DNA from: Heterohyrax brucei | Taxonomy: Eukaryota > Chordata > Mammalia > Hyracoidea > Procaviidae | Direction of reading: 5' to 3' | NCBI GenBank assembly: GCA_028571685.1 | Contig: CM053158.1 | Span: 61,534,001 to 61,598,000, forward strand | DNA length: 64,000 nucleotides | Shown here: in pieces, positions 1-10,982 of the stretch | Numbering within the stretch: position 1 is the first letter of the stretch | Layout: each line of letters starts with the position of its first letter | Notes under the pieces: model-generated | Databases searched by the model: none | What the model saw: the letters and a program-made list of their open reading frames with translations, nothing else | Told to the model about the DNA's origin: nothing | Program-made: the position numbers and the translations under genes

Positions 1-1080
1 AAACATGTCAACATAAGTCAATGAGGTAAGGACAGTCTTTTAAATGGTACTAGAACAACCGTATATTCATATGCAACATAATTAACTCAAACCTTACCCT
101 CACAGCACACATAAAAATTAACTCAAAATGGATCACAGACTTTAATATAAAACCTAACAATAGAAGAAAACACAGGAGGGATCTTAGTGACCTAGGATTA
201 AGCCAAGAGTTATCTGATACATTGAATCATGATCCACAAATGAAAAGTATTGATTAGACTTCATCAAAATTATAAATCTTTGCTTTTCATAAGACACCAT
301 TAAGAAAATGTAAAAAGCCACAGACTGTTTTAAAAACCTATAAACCCTATAACTCATCAAGTACTTGTATCCAGAATACGAGGAACTTTTACAACTCAAA
401 GACAAAAAAAAAAAAAGGCACAAAAACACAATTAAAAGTGCAAGAAAAAATGAGTAGACTTTACCAAGTCAGATGCAGAAATGGTAAATAAACATTTGGA
501 AAGATGCTCAATATATCTCATCATTAAGGAGTTGCAAATTAAAATGTCCAGGATACACCACTACAAATCCACTAGAATGGCTACAGTCAAAAAGACTCAA
601 AAATTCCCAGCATTGGCAAGGATGTAAACCTTTATATAACTGTACAATGATCTTAGCATTTTACACTTTGATGAAGTATGGCAGTTTCTCAAAACACAAA
701 ACACACATTAATCATAAACAGAAAAACCTGTTGTTATAGTCAATTCTGACTCATGGCAACTGCATGTGTTACACTAACCATACAAACCAGCAATTCTACT
801 CCTAATACCTACCCAGAGAAACGACAACATCTATCCAAACCAAGACTCATAAGTGAATGTTCACAGGGTTTAAATAGCAAAAAAATACAATGCAAATGCC
901 TATCCACTGGTGCATGGATTAACAAATTGTGTTACATCCATACAATGGAATACTGAATAATATTAATAGCAATACAAAGGGCACAAACTGTTGATGTGCA
1001 CAACAACATGGACAGATCTCAAAGGCATTATTCTAGGCATGGTTATATTTTATCTAGTTATTAGCTAACAGAACCTCAAC
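1..1080 (+). mobile_element. Old L1 fragment, ORF2 3' part
   Basis: Heavily mutated plus-strand text still reads like the last part of L1 ORF2. Near 925-955 it gives a short '...YIHTMEY' peptide, the conserved motif close to the ORF2 C-terminus, followed by text resembling the terminal region. Frames are broken throughout. A SINE-like snippet near 725-770 interrupts it. The left edge lies outside the window. This is an ancient mammalian-wide type L1, older than the copy at 42-49 kb. Confidence 0.7.
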
Positions 1081-1235
1081 TAAGTTTATCCTATCTTGAT
1101 CCTCAGGTATACAATCAGATGTCAAACTTGCCTGTCAGCATTTAATTCCCTAATCTATAAAATAAACAAACTGAAATGGATGATCCTGATGTTCATTTCC
1201 AGTTCTGAGGTTGGATAATCTGAAGACAGAAGTTT

Positions 1236-1515
1236 CTTGTTGTTGTTAGGTGTCATCAAATCGGTTGACACATACTTACCCTAGCTACAACAAAAGGAAA
1301 TATCGCCTGGTTCTGCATCATCATCACAACTGTCATGTTTGAGCCCACTGATGCAGTCCATGTCAATCTATGTTCTTGACGGTCTTCCTCCTTTTCACTG
1401 ATGCATGATATTCTTCTTGACCCTTTTAATAACACATCCAAACTACAGGAGATGAAATCTTGTCCATCTTCATGTCCAAAGAGCACTCTACTGTTATTCC
1501 AAGACAGACTTAGGC
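1236..1515 (-). mobile_element. RTE LINE 3'-end fragment
   Basis: On the minus strand this ends in the RTE tail (GACACC/CAACAACAACAA type), seen on the plus strand as GTTGTTGTTAGGTGTCATC at 1,239-1,257. The upstream text (a 'GGGCTCAAACATGACAG' block) matches the RTE copies at 50.2 and 59.2 kb. It is a degraded 3'-terminal piece of about 280 bp. Confidence 0.65.
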
Positions 1516-1524
1516 ATTCTTCTG

Positions 1525-1646
1525 GCAAAAAACCACCCAAACCAAACCCACTGCCGTCGAGTCAGGTCCAACTCATAGTGACCCTACAGGTCAGAGAAGA
1601 ACTGTCCCACAAAGTTTCCAAGGAGTGCCTGGAGAATATGAACTGC
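1525..1646 (-). mobile_element. AfroSINE, 3' part, split by an LTR
   Basis: Reverse-orientation AfroSINE: AACCAAACCCACTGCC followed by the 'gtccaactcatagtgaccct' block. It stops at 'gaactgc', exactly where the LTR at 1,647 begins, so the LTR probably landed inside this SINE. The remaining SINE head is not recognisable after the LTR. Confidence 0.85.
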
Positions 1647-2174
1647 TGTCATGGATTCAGCTGTGTCCCCCCAAAAATAGGTGTAGCCACATGGCTGTTA
1701 AGAAGCCAGCTTCTTAACAGCTTCCTCAGTTCCTTCCATACTGAAATAGAGCTTCTTAACAGCCCCAGTATCTTGTGACTCTCCTCCATTTTGTGGTTTT
1801 CCTATCCTGCTCCACTGTAAAGGGAGTTTCCCTGGAGCATGGCTTGCCCCACCCTTAATCCCTTCATCCTTCAAGAGATAAAAGGAAAGGGAAGCAGGCT
1901 GAGAATTGGGAACCTCCTCGTACCATCAAGCAAGCAGCACCAGGAGAAGAGCACTTCCTTCAGACCCGATGTTCCTGCACCAGATGCTCCCTGGACAAAG
2001 ACTAATGCAATAATGGACTTTCCTCCTGAGCCGACAAGGGGAAAGTCTTCCCCTGAAGTGGACACCCTGAATACAGACTTGCAGCCTAACAGACTATGTA
2101 AGAATAAACTTTCCTTTATGAAAGCCACCCGCTCTGTGGTATTTCTGTTAGAGCAGCCCTAGCTGACTAAAACA
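1647..2174 (+). mobile_element. Solo LTR, MaLR-like (ERVL-MaLR type)
   Basis: It begins TGTCATGGATT and ends ACTAAAACA, and is flanked by AACTGC on both sides (1,641-1,646 and 2,175-2,180), a 5-6 bp target duplication typical of ERVL-class integration. The 5' end resembles the TGT.ATGGA(C/T)TGAATTGTGTCCCCC start of mammalian MaLR LTRs. An AATAAA-like signal sits near 2,103. Related copies are at 24.7, 31.6, 33.3, 33.9 and 35.6 kb. There is no internal retroviral sequence next to it. This copy has an extra block absent from its relatives (1,695-1,763). Confidence 0.85.
1695..1763 (+). repeat. Templated insertion with inverted repeat inside the LTR
   Basis: Compared with the sister LTRs, about 65 bp are extra here. 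The last 43 bp (1,721-1,763) are identical to 2,264-2,306, outside the LTR. The start is a near-perfect hairpin: 12-bp arms CTGTTAAGAAGC (1,695-1,706) and GCTTCTTAACAG (1,709-1,720) with a 2-nt loop. A third copy of the arm ends the insert (1,751-1,762). Confidence 0.8.
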
Positions 2175-2307
2175 AACTGCTAAGACATTACCTTTTTGTT
2201 TTGAATCTTCAGTGGCTCCCGACTGCCTATAGCAAAAAACTGAAAAATCTTAATTTATTTTCTCTTCCTCAGTTCCTTCCATACTGAAATAGAGCTTCTT
2301 AACAGCA

Positions 2308-2440
2308 AAGACCAGAATCAGACACACTGGATTCAAATTATGACCTCCCTGAACCTCAGCTTCTTCATCCATAACCTGGAACTAATGATACTATCTCATT
2401 TGACTGGTAGTAGTAAATGAAGCAACTTCTGTTAAGCACT
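2308..2440 (-). mobile_element. MIR SINE fragment
   Basis: Reverse-orientation MIR core: 'ctgaacctcagcttcttcat' followed by a weak 'taaatgaagcaact' match. It is ancient and poorly conserved. Confidence 0.5.
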
Positions 2441-3749
2441 AGAAAAAAAATGCTTCATACACAATGGCCATGTACTAGTTTTTCACTCCCCCTATTGTCT
2501 TCAATAAAGGCTTTTTTTAAAAACCTATTTCCATTCTTCAATATTCAACTCTCTTCTTTCTTCACTTCCTCTGCCCTAAGGTTTTCCTTCTCTAAACTAA
2601 GTCTTCATGTAACCTTCTATCGTAGGATTTCTCATTTTGCATACTTTGCACTGAATTATGAGAAACTAAAGTTAGGGATCTTGTTTTGATTTCTCCAGTA
2701 TACGCTATACAGTAGATACTTGATGTTCGATTGCTGCCTAGTGTCTCCTTAGGTGATTAATAAAACCAAATAAGTAAATCTAACTACAAATAAAACATGT
2801 TGTAGGGACTTATTAAAAAAAAAAAGACTGTAAGGCATCTATAATCTCACTGACATTACAAAGCAATTTTAATATTTGATTCCCTACCTCCTTTCATGTG
2901 AAGCAGGAGTCAAGACCCAAAGCCCTGTGATTCCAATGTTATTTCTACCTCATTTTCATGTTTTTTATACTTAACAGCACCATTCAATGTCTTCCTCAAA
3001 TAATAAGTTACAGTGCAATGGTTTCTTAGTCATATTACATCATAGCTAATAAAACATACCCCAAAGTCAAATATGAATTTCTGGGCCAAAACAATGTGGT
3101 GTTTCATTAGTGCTATTCACCAAACATTTCTAATCTTTCTTCCAGAAACATAACAGGATTTTATTTCTCTGCTCCCTAGAAGTTAGGTGGTGCCATGTAA
3201 ACTGAAAAGGTAGTCACAAGTGACATGTACCACTTCAGGATCGTGTACTTAAGAGTCAGAGTACAATCTGCCATGTTCTCTTCTTTTCCTTGCCTCGACA
3301 ACTGTCGAGCGACAGTAATGGAGCTTCCCTCGGCCTGCATATAGATGCTGCGGCATACACCTCCCAAGCCAATGCATGGTGAACATGCAGCAAAAGCAAG
3401 ACACAAACCTTAGCTGACTGAAGCCACTATCAAATGGGTTTCTTCATTAGCATAGCAAAGTCAGAGGTTCAACCTACACATACAGTTATTTCTTGACACG
3501 ACTTTCATTTCCAGTTTTAAGAATATTCTCCACAAAGTAGGAACTCAGGTTTATTACAAATTTTTTAAATATGGGATGAATCTTAGGATTTTTTTAAAGA
3601 GCAAAAAATAGTCCCAAAACTACAAAAACATTATTTTCAATTAAAGGATTACTGAAACCAAAGTAACTACACATACAAAAAGACTAAAAAGCACAGGAGT
3701 ACTATTACTTGACCCTTTATACAAAAGAAATACTTCTGCTACTTTCTCA
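2441..3749. other. Intronic DNA, no recognisable feature
   Basis: AT-rich unique sequence. Short open frames here lack any recognisable domain. A weak AfroSINE-like snippet may lie near 3,410-3,480. Confidence 0.6.
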
Positions 3750-3933
3750 GAAGTTCCTGGAGAGTGCAGCTAACACACTTAGCTGCCAACTGAAAAGTCA
3801 GAGGTTCAAGTACAACCAGAGAGGCATAAGGCCTGGCAATCTGTTTCAAAATATTAGCTACCCTATGCAGTGCAGTTCTATTCTTGACACACACAGGATC
3901 ACCATGAGACAGCACCAACCTGATGGCAACTGG
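3750..3933 (+). mobile_element. AfroSINE, long subtype
   Basis: Forward orientation. The tRNA-like head contains 'gtcagaggttcaagtac' (B-box region). It is followed by the extra 'ataaggcctggcaatctg' block seen again at 59.5 kb, then a worn tail 'gatggcaactgg'. This subtype has a longer middle than most copies here. Confidence 0.75.
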
Positions 3934-5229
3934 TAGGAACTACTTTCTTGCCAAAACTGGTATCTGAAGAGGTCCTGAAACCAATCCCCTCCAATACAGT
4001 GGGAGGACTGTACTCCATACAGTATCATAAAAAAATCTGTAAGTTTCTTCATAATGTTTCCAACCCCTAAAGGCAAATAAAGATTGGATAACACTGATAA
4101 TAAAAGGCAATTACAACAAAAGCTAAAAAAACCAAAATGAGGTATTTGACTATGTCAGAACCGACATAAGACAGAGTCTTTGGAAGAGATTCCCATCATG
4201 TATCATGTATCCTGTATGATGTATCAGAGACTACTCAGTGAAAGAATTCTATTCCCAGCTTGTGTAGCAGTAACACAGCAATGTAAGTTCCAGCCAATTA
4301 TGTATATACTATAAATCAGGGTACTTCTTGGAAGGGTGTTTTAAGGATTGTGCCCTCTGTCTCCTTACTCGCCACTCTGCTTTAAGAAACATGAAGGCTC
4401 TAGTAACCATCACAGAATCTGAGGGCAAAGGAAGTAAGGTAAAGGAGACCAATCTCTGATTAACTTTGCAGTACAGAGACACCCTAGCAACCATAATGCT
4501 TACCCTCCAGGTTTCTGTGAAAGAGAAACAGTCCTATTTAAGTCACTACTATCGTGGGGTTTTTCTAACACATAAAGAGCAACTTAATTCTGATACCCAG
4601 GACTACATAGCTAATTAGTGGTAAGCGCAGGACTAGAACCTATCTCTTCTGATACACAATGTTCCACATATATATGAGATCTCCGCATAAGACAAAAGCT
4701 TTTTGAGGGTTGATGTTCAAAATTTTTATTTACCACATATTATCTAACTATACTGTAATAAATGCATTTTTAAGAACTTCTTGAATTCCTCAATAATAAA
4801 AATTGATATCTATGTCAGATACCTTAAGGAAATGAGGGCAGAAGGAAGGAAGGTAGCTTGACTTAGTTGTATCTCAGTAACAAGTTATAAAAAAAAAAGT
4901 GATTTCAGTTATTTGTATCTTAAACAGTTTTTATCCTTAGAGTCCCTTAATTCAGAAAACTATCTGTTTCTGTTATATAACAAACCATCATAAAAACCTA
5001 CTGGATTAAAATCACCACTGTCTTACTTATTTATGATTCTACAATCTGGACTTGACTGAGCTGGTGGGTCACTTTTGTGATAACATTCACCAGGTAAGCT
5101 GACTGTGAACTGCACTCAGTGGACATGTAGTCTCAGGGTCCCTCTCTCTCATGGTCTCTCCAGCAGGGCAAGGAAACTTCTAGCATGTTAACTCAGGTCT
5201 CCCAAGAATGCAAAAGCAGGAGCTTCCAA
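3934..5229. other. Intronic DNA with one weak MIR
   Basis: A MIR-like core ('aggactacatagctaattagtgg') is visible at about 4,585-4,655. A short run of ATGTATC-type repeats lies at 4,197-4,225. Nothing else is identifiable. Confidence 0.5.
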
Positions 5230-5400
5230 ACAAAACAAACAAAAAAACACCCACAGTCATGAGTCAATTCCTACTTATAACAACCTTATTACAGAACAAA
5301 GAAGAACCACCCCATGGAGTTTCAATGGAGCACCTGGTAGATTTGAACTGTTGATTTTTTGCTTAGCAGTCAAAACTCTTATCCACACCACAGTTTCCAG
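5230..5400 (-). mobile_element. AfroSINE, near full length, diverged
   Basis: Reverse orientation from the A-rich tail complement to 'cacagtttccag'. Many substitutions make it one of the older copies. Confidence 0.8.
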
Positions 5401-5708
5401 GACTTCTTAATGCTCTGGGCCAAAACTTGGACAACGACATTTCTGCTGCATTCTACTGGTTAAGTCACAGGGTTAGCCAAACTATCAAGGAAGGCAACTA
5501 TGTAACAGCATGAATACCAGTGGGCATGGTTCACTGGGGTCATCTCCCCTTTGTGTTATTGTACAGGGTAACACTGGATGTTTGACCTCTACCATTTATA
5601 ATCTCTTTCCTATCTGTAAAACAAGGGTTTGAACTAAATATTCTTTGAATTCTGAATTCTATTTTTCTGTAATACATATACAGCTATAGAATATATAAAG
5701 GTAGAGTT

Positions 5709-5848
5709 TAAAAAAACCAAACCAAACCCACTGCCATAGTCAGGTCTGACACACAGCAACTCTACAGGTCAGAGCAGAACTGCCCCATAGTTTTCCAAGG
5801 AGCGCTTGGTGGACGTAGCACTTAACCCACTACACCACTAGGATTTCC
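5709..5848 (-). mobile_element. AfroSINE with intact target duplication
   Basis: Reverse orientation, flanked by a perfect 11-bp direct repeat AAGGTAGAGTT (5,698-5,708 and 5,849-5,859). It lacks part of the middle, about 35 bp before 'gtagcacttaaccc'. Confidence 0.9.
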
Positions 5849-6382
5849 AAGGTAGAGTTCAGTATATAATATACAACAGAATTGTAACTCTACTTTTAAT
5901 ATTCTGACATGAGGAAACACCTGCTCACATGTTAACCAAAGGCTTCAGCCCTAGCAGGACAGATCCACTGGTGAGAGCTTTAAGATAAACAAAACATATG
6001 TTTCATTTTGTTGTTTTATAATCACCTGAGTGCTTATGCCAAACGTGTAGTGTATTCTGCTAGAATCTGAAAAATCAGAAAAGCAAGAAAATGTTTTTGC
6101 CAGGCTCCATTAAAAGAAGGCGTTAAGAACAAAACCACAAAGGCTTCACCATGAACCATCAACTATACTGCTTCTCATGCACAGATTACAGTGAAATGTA
6201 AAGATTAAGTTACTCTGTGAAAAAAATAAGAAATCATTTTAAAAGCACCTAATAATCAGTCTCATTTAGTGATACCTACTGAGAAAGCACTGGTCAGCAG
6301 AGTTGTAATATAAAATAACTATGAAATTTATAGACTGAGGTAGTGAAATTTTTTTTAATGATTTTGTAATAACATTACTACA

Positions 6383-6676
6383 CATGAGGCCTGACAATTA
6401 AGTCAGTGAACTTAACTGTTCTAAGTGCTACACTCCTCATTGCTGAATATTACCACAAACCAAAAAAAAAAAAAAAACCCACTGAGACTGAGTCAATTCC
6501 GACTCATAGTGACCCTATAGGACAGAGCAGAACTGCCCCATAGTTTCCAAGGAGAGCCTGGCAGATTCAAACTGTTAATCTTTTGGTTAGCAGACACAGC
6601 ACTTAACCACTACACCACCAAGGTTTCCAAATATCACTACACTTACCTTCAAAGGACTCCCCTTGTTTTGGCAACT
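6383..6676 (-). mobile_element. Mariner DNA-transposon end, split by a SINE
   Basis: 6,383-6,455 and about 6,629-6,676 together match the terminal region of the mariners at 41.5 and 49.2 kb: a terminal block 'gaggcctgacaattaagt', then 'cctcattgctgaatatta', then 'cttcaaaggactccccttg'. An AfroSINE interrupts it at the 'aatat(t/c)ac' site. Only one end of the transposon is recognisable. Confidence 0.75.
6456..6628 (-). mobile_element. AfroSINE inside a mariner
   Basis: Nearly complete reverse copy with a long poly-A-like tail complement (6,462-6,477). The flanks AATATTAC and AATATCAC differ by one base and look like the target duplication, so this insertion is younger than the mariner. Confidence 0.88.
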
Positions 6677-7171
6677 TTTTACTCTAACAGTAATGCTGCA
6701 ACTATAAGCATCTTTATACATATATATTCGTCCATTTGTGCCAAGAATATATTCTCATTTCCTTTCCCATTTTTATTGATATTCTCTGTCTCTCTTTCAT
6801 CCTCGTCTCATAATGTTAAGGGTAGTAAGAATCCTAATCTTTTTACTATTTCCCACAGTCTCTCCATAGTCACAATTTCAGGTAACCCACATCTTTAACC
6901 ACCTAACCCTAATCTAGCGCCTCAGCCCCAATCCTACATGTTTAAGTGCTCTTCAGCATTTCTATATCCTAGACATTTATGCCAGGAACTTCAAAAAATT
7001 CCTCCTCTGCACTGACTGAATCTCTCTTCCTTTCCATCCTCACTTCCAACAATCAACACCATGCAATGATTACCTGACACTTTGAATGCTGTAACAGCCT
7101 ACTACCTCTGCCTCCAGGTTAAGTCCACCCTTCATCTTATTACTGGAGTAGCTCTGTCAAAGAAATGTGGC

Positions 7172-7285
7172 AGTCTTCTTTAAAGATTACAGTCTTGAAA
7201 ACCCTACAGGGCAGTCTACTGTGTCCTATGGGGTTTCTAAGAGTCAGAGTTCATTTGTTGGCAATGCATTTGGTTTAGTTTCCAG
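7172..7285 (+). mobile_element. AfroSINE 3' half
   Basis: Forward orientation, long subtype ('taaagattacagtcttg'), then 'cctacagggcag' and a tail ending 'ggcaatgcatttggttta'. The head is missing. Confidence 0.75.
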
Positions 7286-7759
7286 AACAGCCATCATCAA
7301 ATATTCAAGTGTTTGAGCGTCTACATTTAACTCTATAAACTGCTACACAGAATACAAAGTAATTTAATAAGATTCCTGTCCTAAGTGTGCAAATTTCTAC
7401 TTCTGAAATCTTAATTTAAAAAATAAAGTAAAATAACCATGGCATAAAGCGAGGTTGACGACTTGTATCCAGTCCTGGCCCACAGGTATAGGTCCAAATA
7501 GTGCTTTCAATTTTCATTAGCTGGAAATCTAGACATTTCACATAAAATTTAAGTTTGCAGCCTTTGTTGAAAAATTTGGGTATCTAAAACCAAAGTCCAC
7601 ATTCACACAAAGCAACCATCTCCTACAACTCTCTAGACTGTTCATTGTCTCTCCAACCCAAGGTGACGGCTGTCAGCTGTCTTTATGATCTTATAAGCTG
7701 CCTATAACTAACTCATTTAATTTGCCTGCAACTGACTCATTAAGTTATCTACAATCACT

Positions 7760-8060
7760 AGACTATAGGATAAAGCCTAAGCTCTTTAGCCAAGAATTGA
7801 AGAACGATCCTATCTATCATAGTTTGGCCCCAACCCCTACATTAAGCCTCTGCTCTAGTCACATTCTGCCAGGAAAACACTTTGTACACTTTGTACAATA
7901 ATTTTATTCCTACTGATCCCCCAAGAACACACACCTTCTCTGTTCTCACTGCACCTAGTTAAATCTCATCAATTCCTCAATTCTAACTCTAATACTACTT
8001 CCTCCATAGACTTCTGTGAGCCACAGGGAACCCATCTTCTAGAGCTGACTGTCACTGCCA
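7760..8060 (+). mobile_element. Probable L2 LINE fragment
   Basis: The order of blocks ('aaagcctaagctctttagcc', 'tttggccccaacccc', 'cttctgtgagccac') resembles an L2 3' region. It is very diverged and could be another old LINE. Confidence 0.4.
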
Positions 8061-9204
8061 GCATATATTATGTACTTACATACTCTTTGAGTAACATTCC
8101 AAAGTAAAGATCTAAAAAGTTACATAACAGCATGAAAAGTGTGAGAATTCTTGTGCATCGTACATAGCTACTATCATTGCAAAACTAACAGCAAAACCAG
8201 AGACACTTTTCCTATTTTTCACGAGGCTTTTTCTAGATTATAAAGTTAAAAAAAATCTGTTACTGCTGCCTAACTTGCGCTTTTAAATCCTTCAAATTCT
8301 GAAAATCAATACTCACATTTCCCATTCCAAATTCAAGACTCGTCTTTCTACTATATTTTTCACACTACCAGTACACATTTACATGCAAGCCATGACCAAA
8401 ATAGAAAGAAACCATCCCCATTTCATTCCCTAACTTATGCAATTCATGCTGTCAAGAAGTTCTGAAAATAGCCACTGAAGAATATGATAAAGAAAATTTT
8501 AAGAGGCGGAAGAGACTAATCAGCTTGTTGAAATTAGAAGATAAAAATGGGCCAAAACAATACTAAAAGAAACAGAAACACAAGCAAAGAAAATGATTCT
8601 CTGAGTTTATTCCATGCAGCCAAAAATTATGTTCAGTCTAACAACTCATCAAATTGTATCACATCAAAGTATCATTACAAGGTCTCACATACACCCTAGG
8701 CAAGAGCACAGAGAGAGTATCTAATGGTTTTGAAGAATCGACCATTTTCATTTTAGAAGATAATTAGGTATCATGGAACCTCCTCAGTCATTAAACACAA
8801 GTGGTCTATGGATAAAGGGCTGGGCAACCACTATTTGGGCAGAAAAAATGATTGCAGCCTTGGGAATAAACATATATTTTCATTAAGTAAAAAGAGTAGA
8901 TAGGGCTTTAAACCAGTATATCTTGTCACCCCTACAAACTGACTACGAATCTGGCGTCATAGAATTAATTGAGATAATAGGCAAGCCGCTGACTGATTCT
9001 CAATTTTCAGAATGGAAAAATAAAACCTTTGTGTTACTTACAAATTTAAATTGAATAACATGTTTCTAACTTTTAAGCATTAACAAACAATATATTTAAT
9101 ATAAAATTGTGTTTTAAATTAAAACATCATATTTGCAAATACTGACGATTGTCATGAATAAGACCTAGAGCACAATGACAAAGTACAACAGAGCAAGCTT
9201 AAAA
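8061..9204. other. Intronic DNA, no recognisable feature
   Basis: AT-rich unique sequence on both strands. I see no repeat family, exon-like frame or structured RNA. Confidence 0.5.
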
Positions 9205-9370
9205 GGGAAAAAAAACAACCCAGTGCCATTAAGTTGATGCTGCCTCACAGCAACCCTGCAGGACAGAGGAGAAGTGCCCCATAGAGTTTCCAAGGAGCAC
9301 CTGGTGAATCTGAACTGCCAACCTTTTGGTTAGCAGCCATAGCATTTAATCACTACCCCACCAGGGTTTA
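9205..9370 (-). mobile_element. AfroSINE, full length
   Basis: Complete reverse copy from the A-rich tail complement through 'ccaccagggttta'. Divergence is modest. Confidence 0.9.
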
Positions 9371-9441
9371 CAGGTTAAAGAAAAATCTGCTGAAATCCTG
9401 GACCTGTTTTCCAATTAAATGAAACCATTTCTGTGCCTGGT

Positions 9442-9493
9442 AAGTGTCAGAGACCAGTAATTAATGAAAGTGTCAGAGACCAGTAATTAATGA
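9442..9493. repeat. Perfect 26-bp tandem duplication
   Basis: Two identical adjacent units (9,442-9,467 and 9,468-9,493), each starting AAGTGTCAGAGACC and ending TTAATGA. Because they are identical, the duplication is either recent or a sequencing/assembly artefact. Confidence 0.95.
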
Positions 9494-10819
9494 ATGCTTC
9501 CATTTATCTAATTTAAGAAAAACTAAGAATTACTGTCATAAAAAAGTACAGATTTGCATAATCTCAAACAGCATGTAAGTACCCAGAAAATAATAGTGCT
9601 ATTACCTGACTATAAACGGTTGCATTATTTGAAGCTCAACAAATAAAAAACTGTGTTAGAGAGGAATTTTACAAGTATAGAATAGCAATATTCACCTGCT
9701 GCAGCTATTTTTTGATAATTCCTTGTATGACCTTACTTGTTATGCCTAATTTTTCTACAATAATGCTCAACGTAGCCTTCTAGTAACAATAACTGCCCTG
9801 TGAAAAGAGAGTGGTGCAGAGTATAAAGAGTTTATTCAAAAACCACCAAGGAAATTTCCTCAGAAATCCTATCCCCACCACCTGTTACTTCTGCATTCCA
9901 CACCCACTCCATCCCTAGCATCAACTTTGTTGACTTGGTAAGAAATACGGTAGGATGCTTCCTTTGCTTCCCAAATTAGTAAGTTTATATTGTAAGGAAA
10001 AAAAAATCAAAGCTTCAGGAAAACTTGACCTAACACCCACAGAAATGTAATCAACTTCTAGCAAAATCTCCTGTTACCTACTCTGTGGCAGGAGCATTTC
10101 TGCCAGTGGTTTAAGACCTGTGCCTCTGTTAAAGACTAAGAGTACTATAAAGAGTCATTTAGGTTTTTTTTAGTGCTAGGAGAGCTTTCAGACAAATATA
10201 AATTTTACTGTTCCAACTGATGTTTCAACAACAGGAAAAGCCTCTATACACCTACTTTTCAAATTCTGCCATTAAGAATAATAGCATTAATGCAAAAGTT
10301 TTTATTTTAAGCAGTAAACATAATTTTCACATAATCATCATTAATGTAAAGCCACTAACTACATAGCCCAACCACATCCAAAAAAACTACTGCCATCAAG
10401 TCCAACTCATAGCAACCCTCCACTTTTAAAATGGGACAAAACATTAAAAAGCACCCAACACTATAAAAAAGAAAATTACTAATTTATCTACTAAAAAGTC
10501 AAACTCAAGAAAAGGATAACTGACAGAGAATGACTCCTTTTAAAAACAAAATACCTAAAGACCACTTAAAAAAGTGTCATAAGTCATCTTCATCACCTTA
10601 ACACAATCCACTAAATTAGTGATCATGTAAGTATCACTGGCAATTTTAAATTATCTACCTTACATTTATAAAAGCACATTAATTTTCACTTCTTAGGTGA
10701 ATTATTTGTAATTTCAGCCATTAAAAACTGAATTTACATTTCTTTTTCACATTACACATCAGTTTCACTTTTGGGGTCTACCATACCCAACTAACGACAG
10801 TTCTTTTCTGCATGAATCC
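9494..10819. other. Intronic DNA with one AfroSINE scrap
   Basis: A 3' scrap of reverse AfroSINE ('ctgccatcaagtccaactc') lies at about 10,375-10,423. Otherwise this is unique AT-rich sequence. Confidence 0.6.
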
Positions 10820-10982
10820 TTAAAAAAAAAATACTCGCCATCGAGTCAATTCTAACTCACAGTTACTGTAGAACACAGAACCGAACTGCCCCATAGACTT
10901 CCCAAGCAGCACTTGGTGAATTAGAACTGCCGACCTTTCGGTTAGGATCTGTAGTACTTAATCACTAGGCCAACAGGGTTTC
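10820..10982 (-). mobile_element. AfroSINE, full length
   Basis: Reverse copy with an A-run at 10,821-10,831 and head complement ending 'caacagggtttcc'. Several substitutions. Confidence 0.88.

Noticed and set aside
9442..9493. CRISPR-like or satellite array
   Set aside because: Only two adjacent units with no spacers; the window is mammalian DNA.
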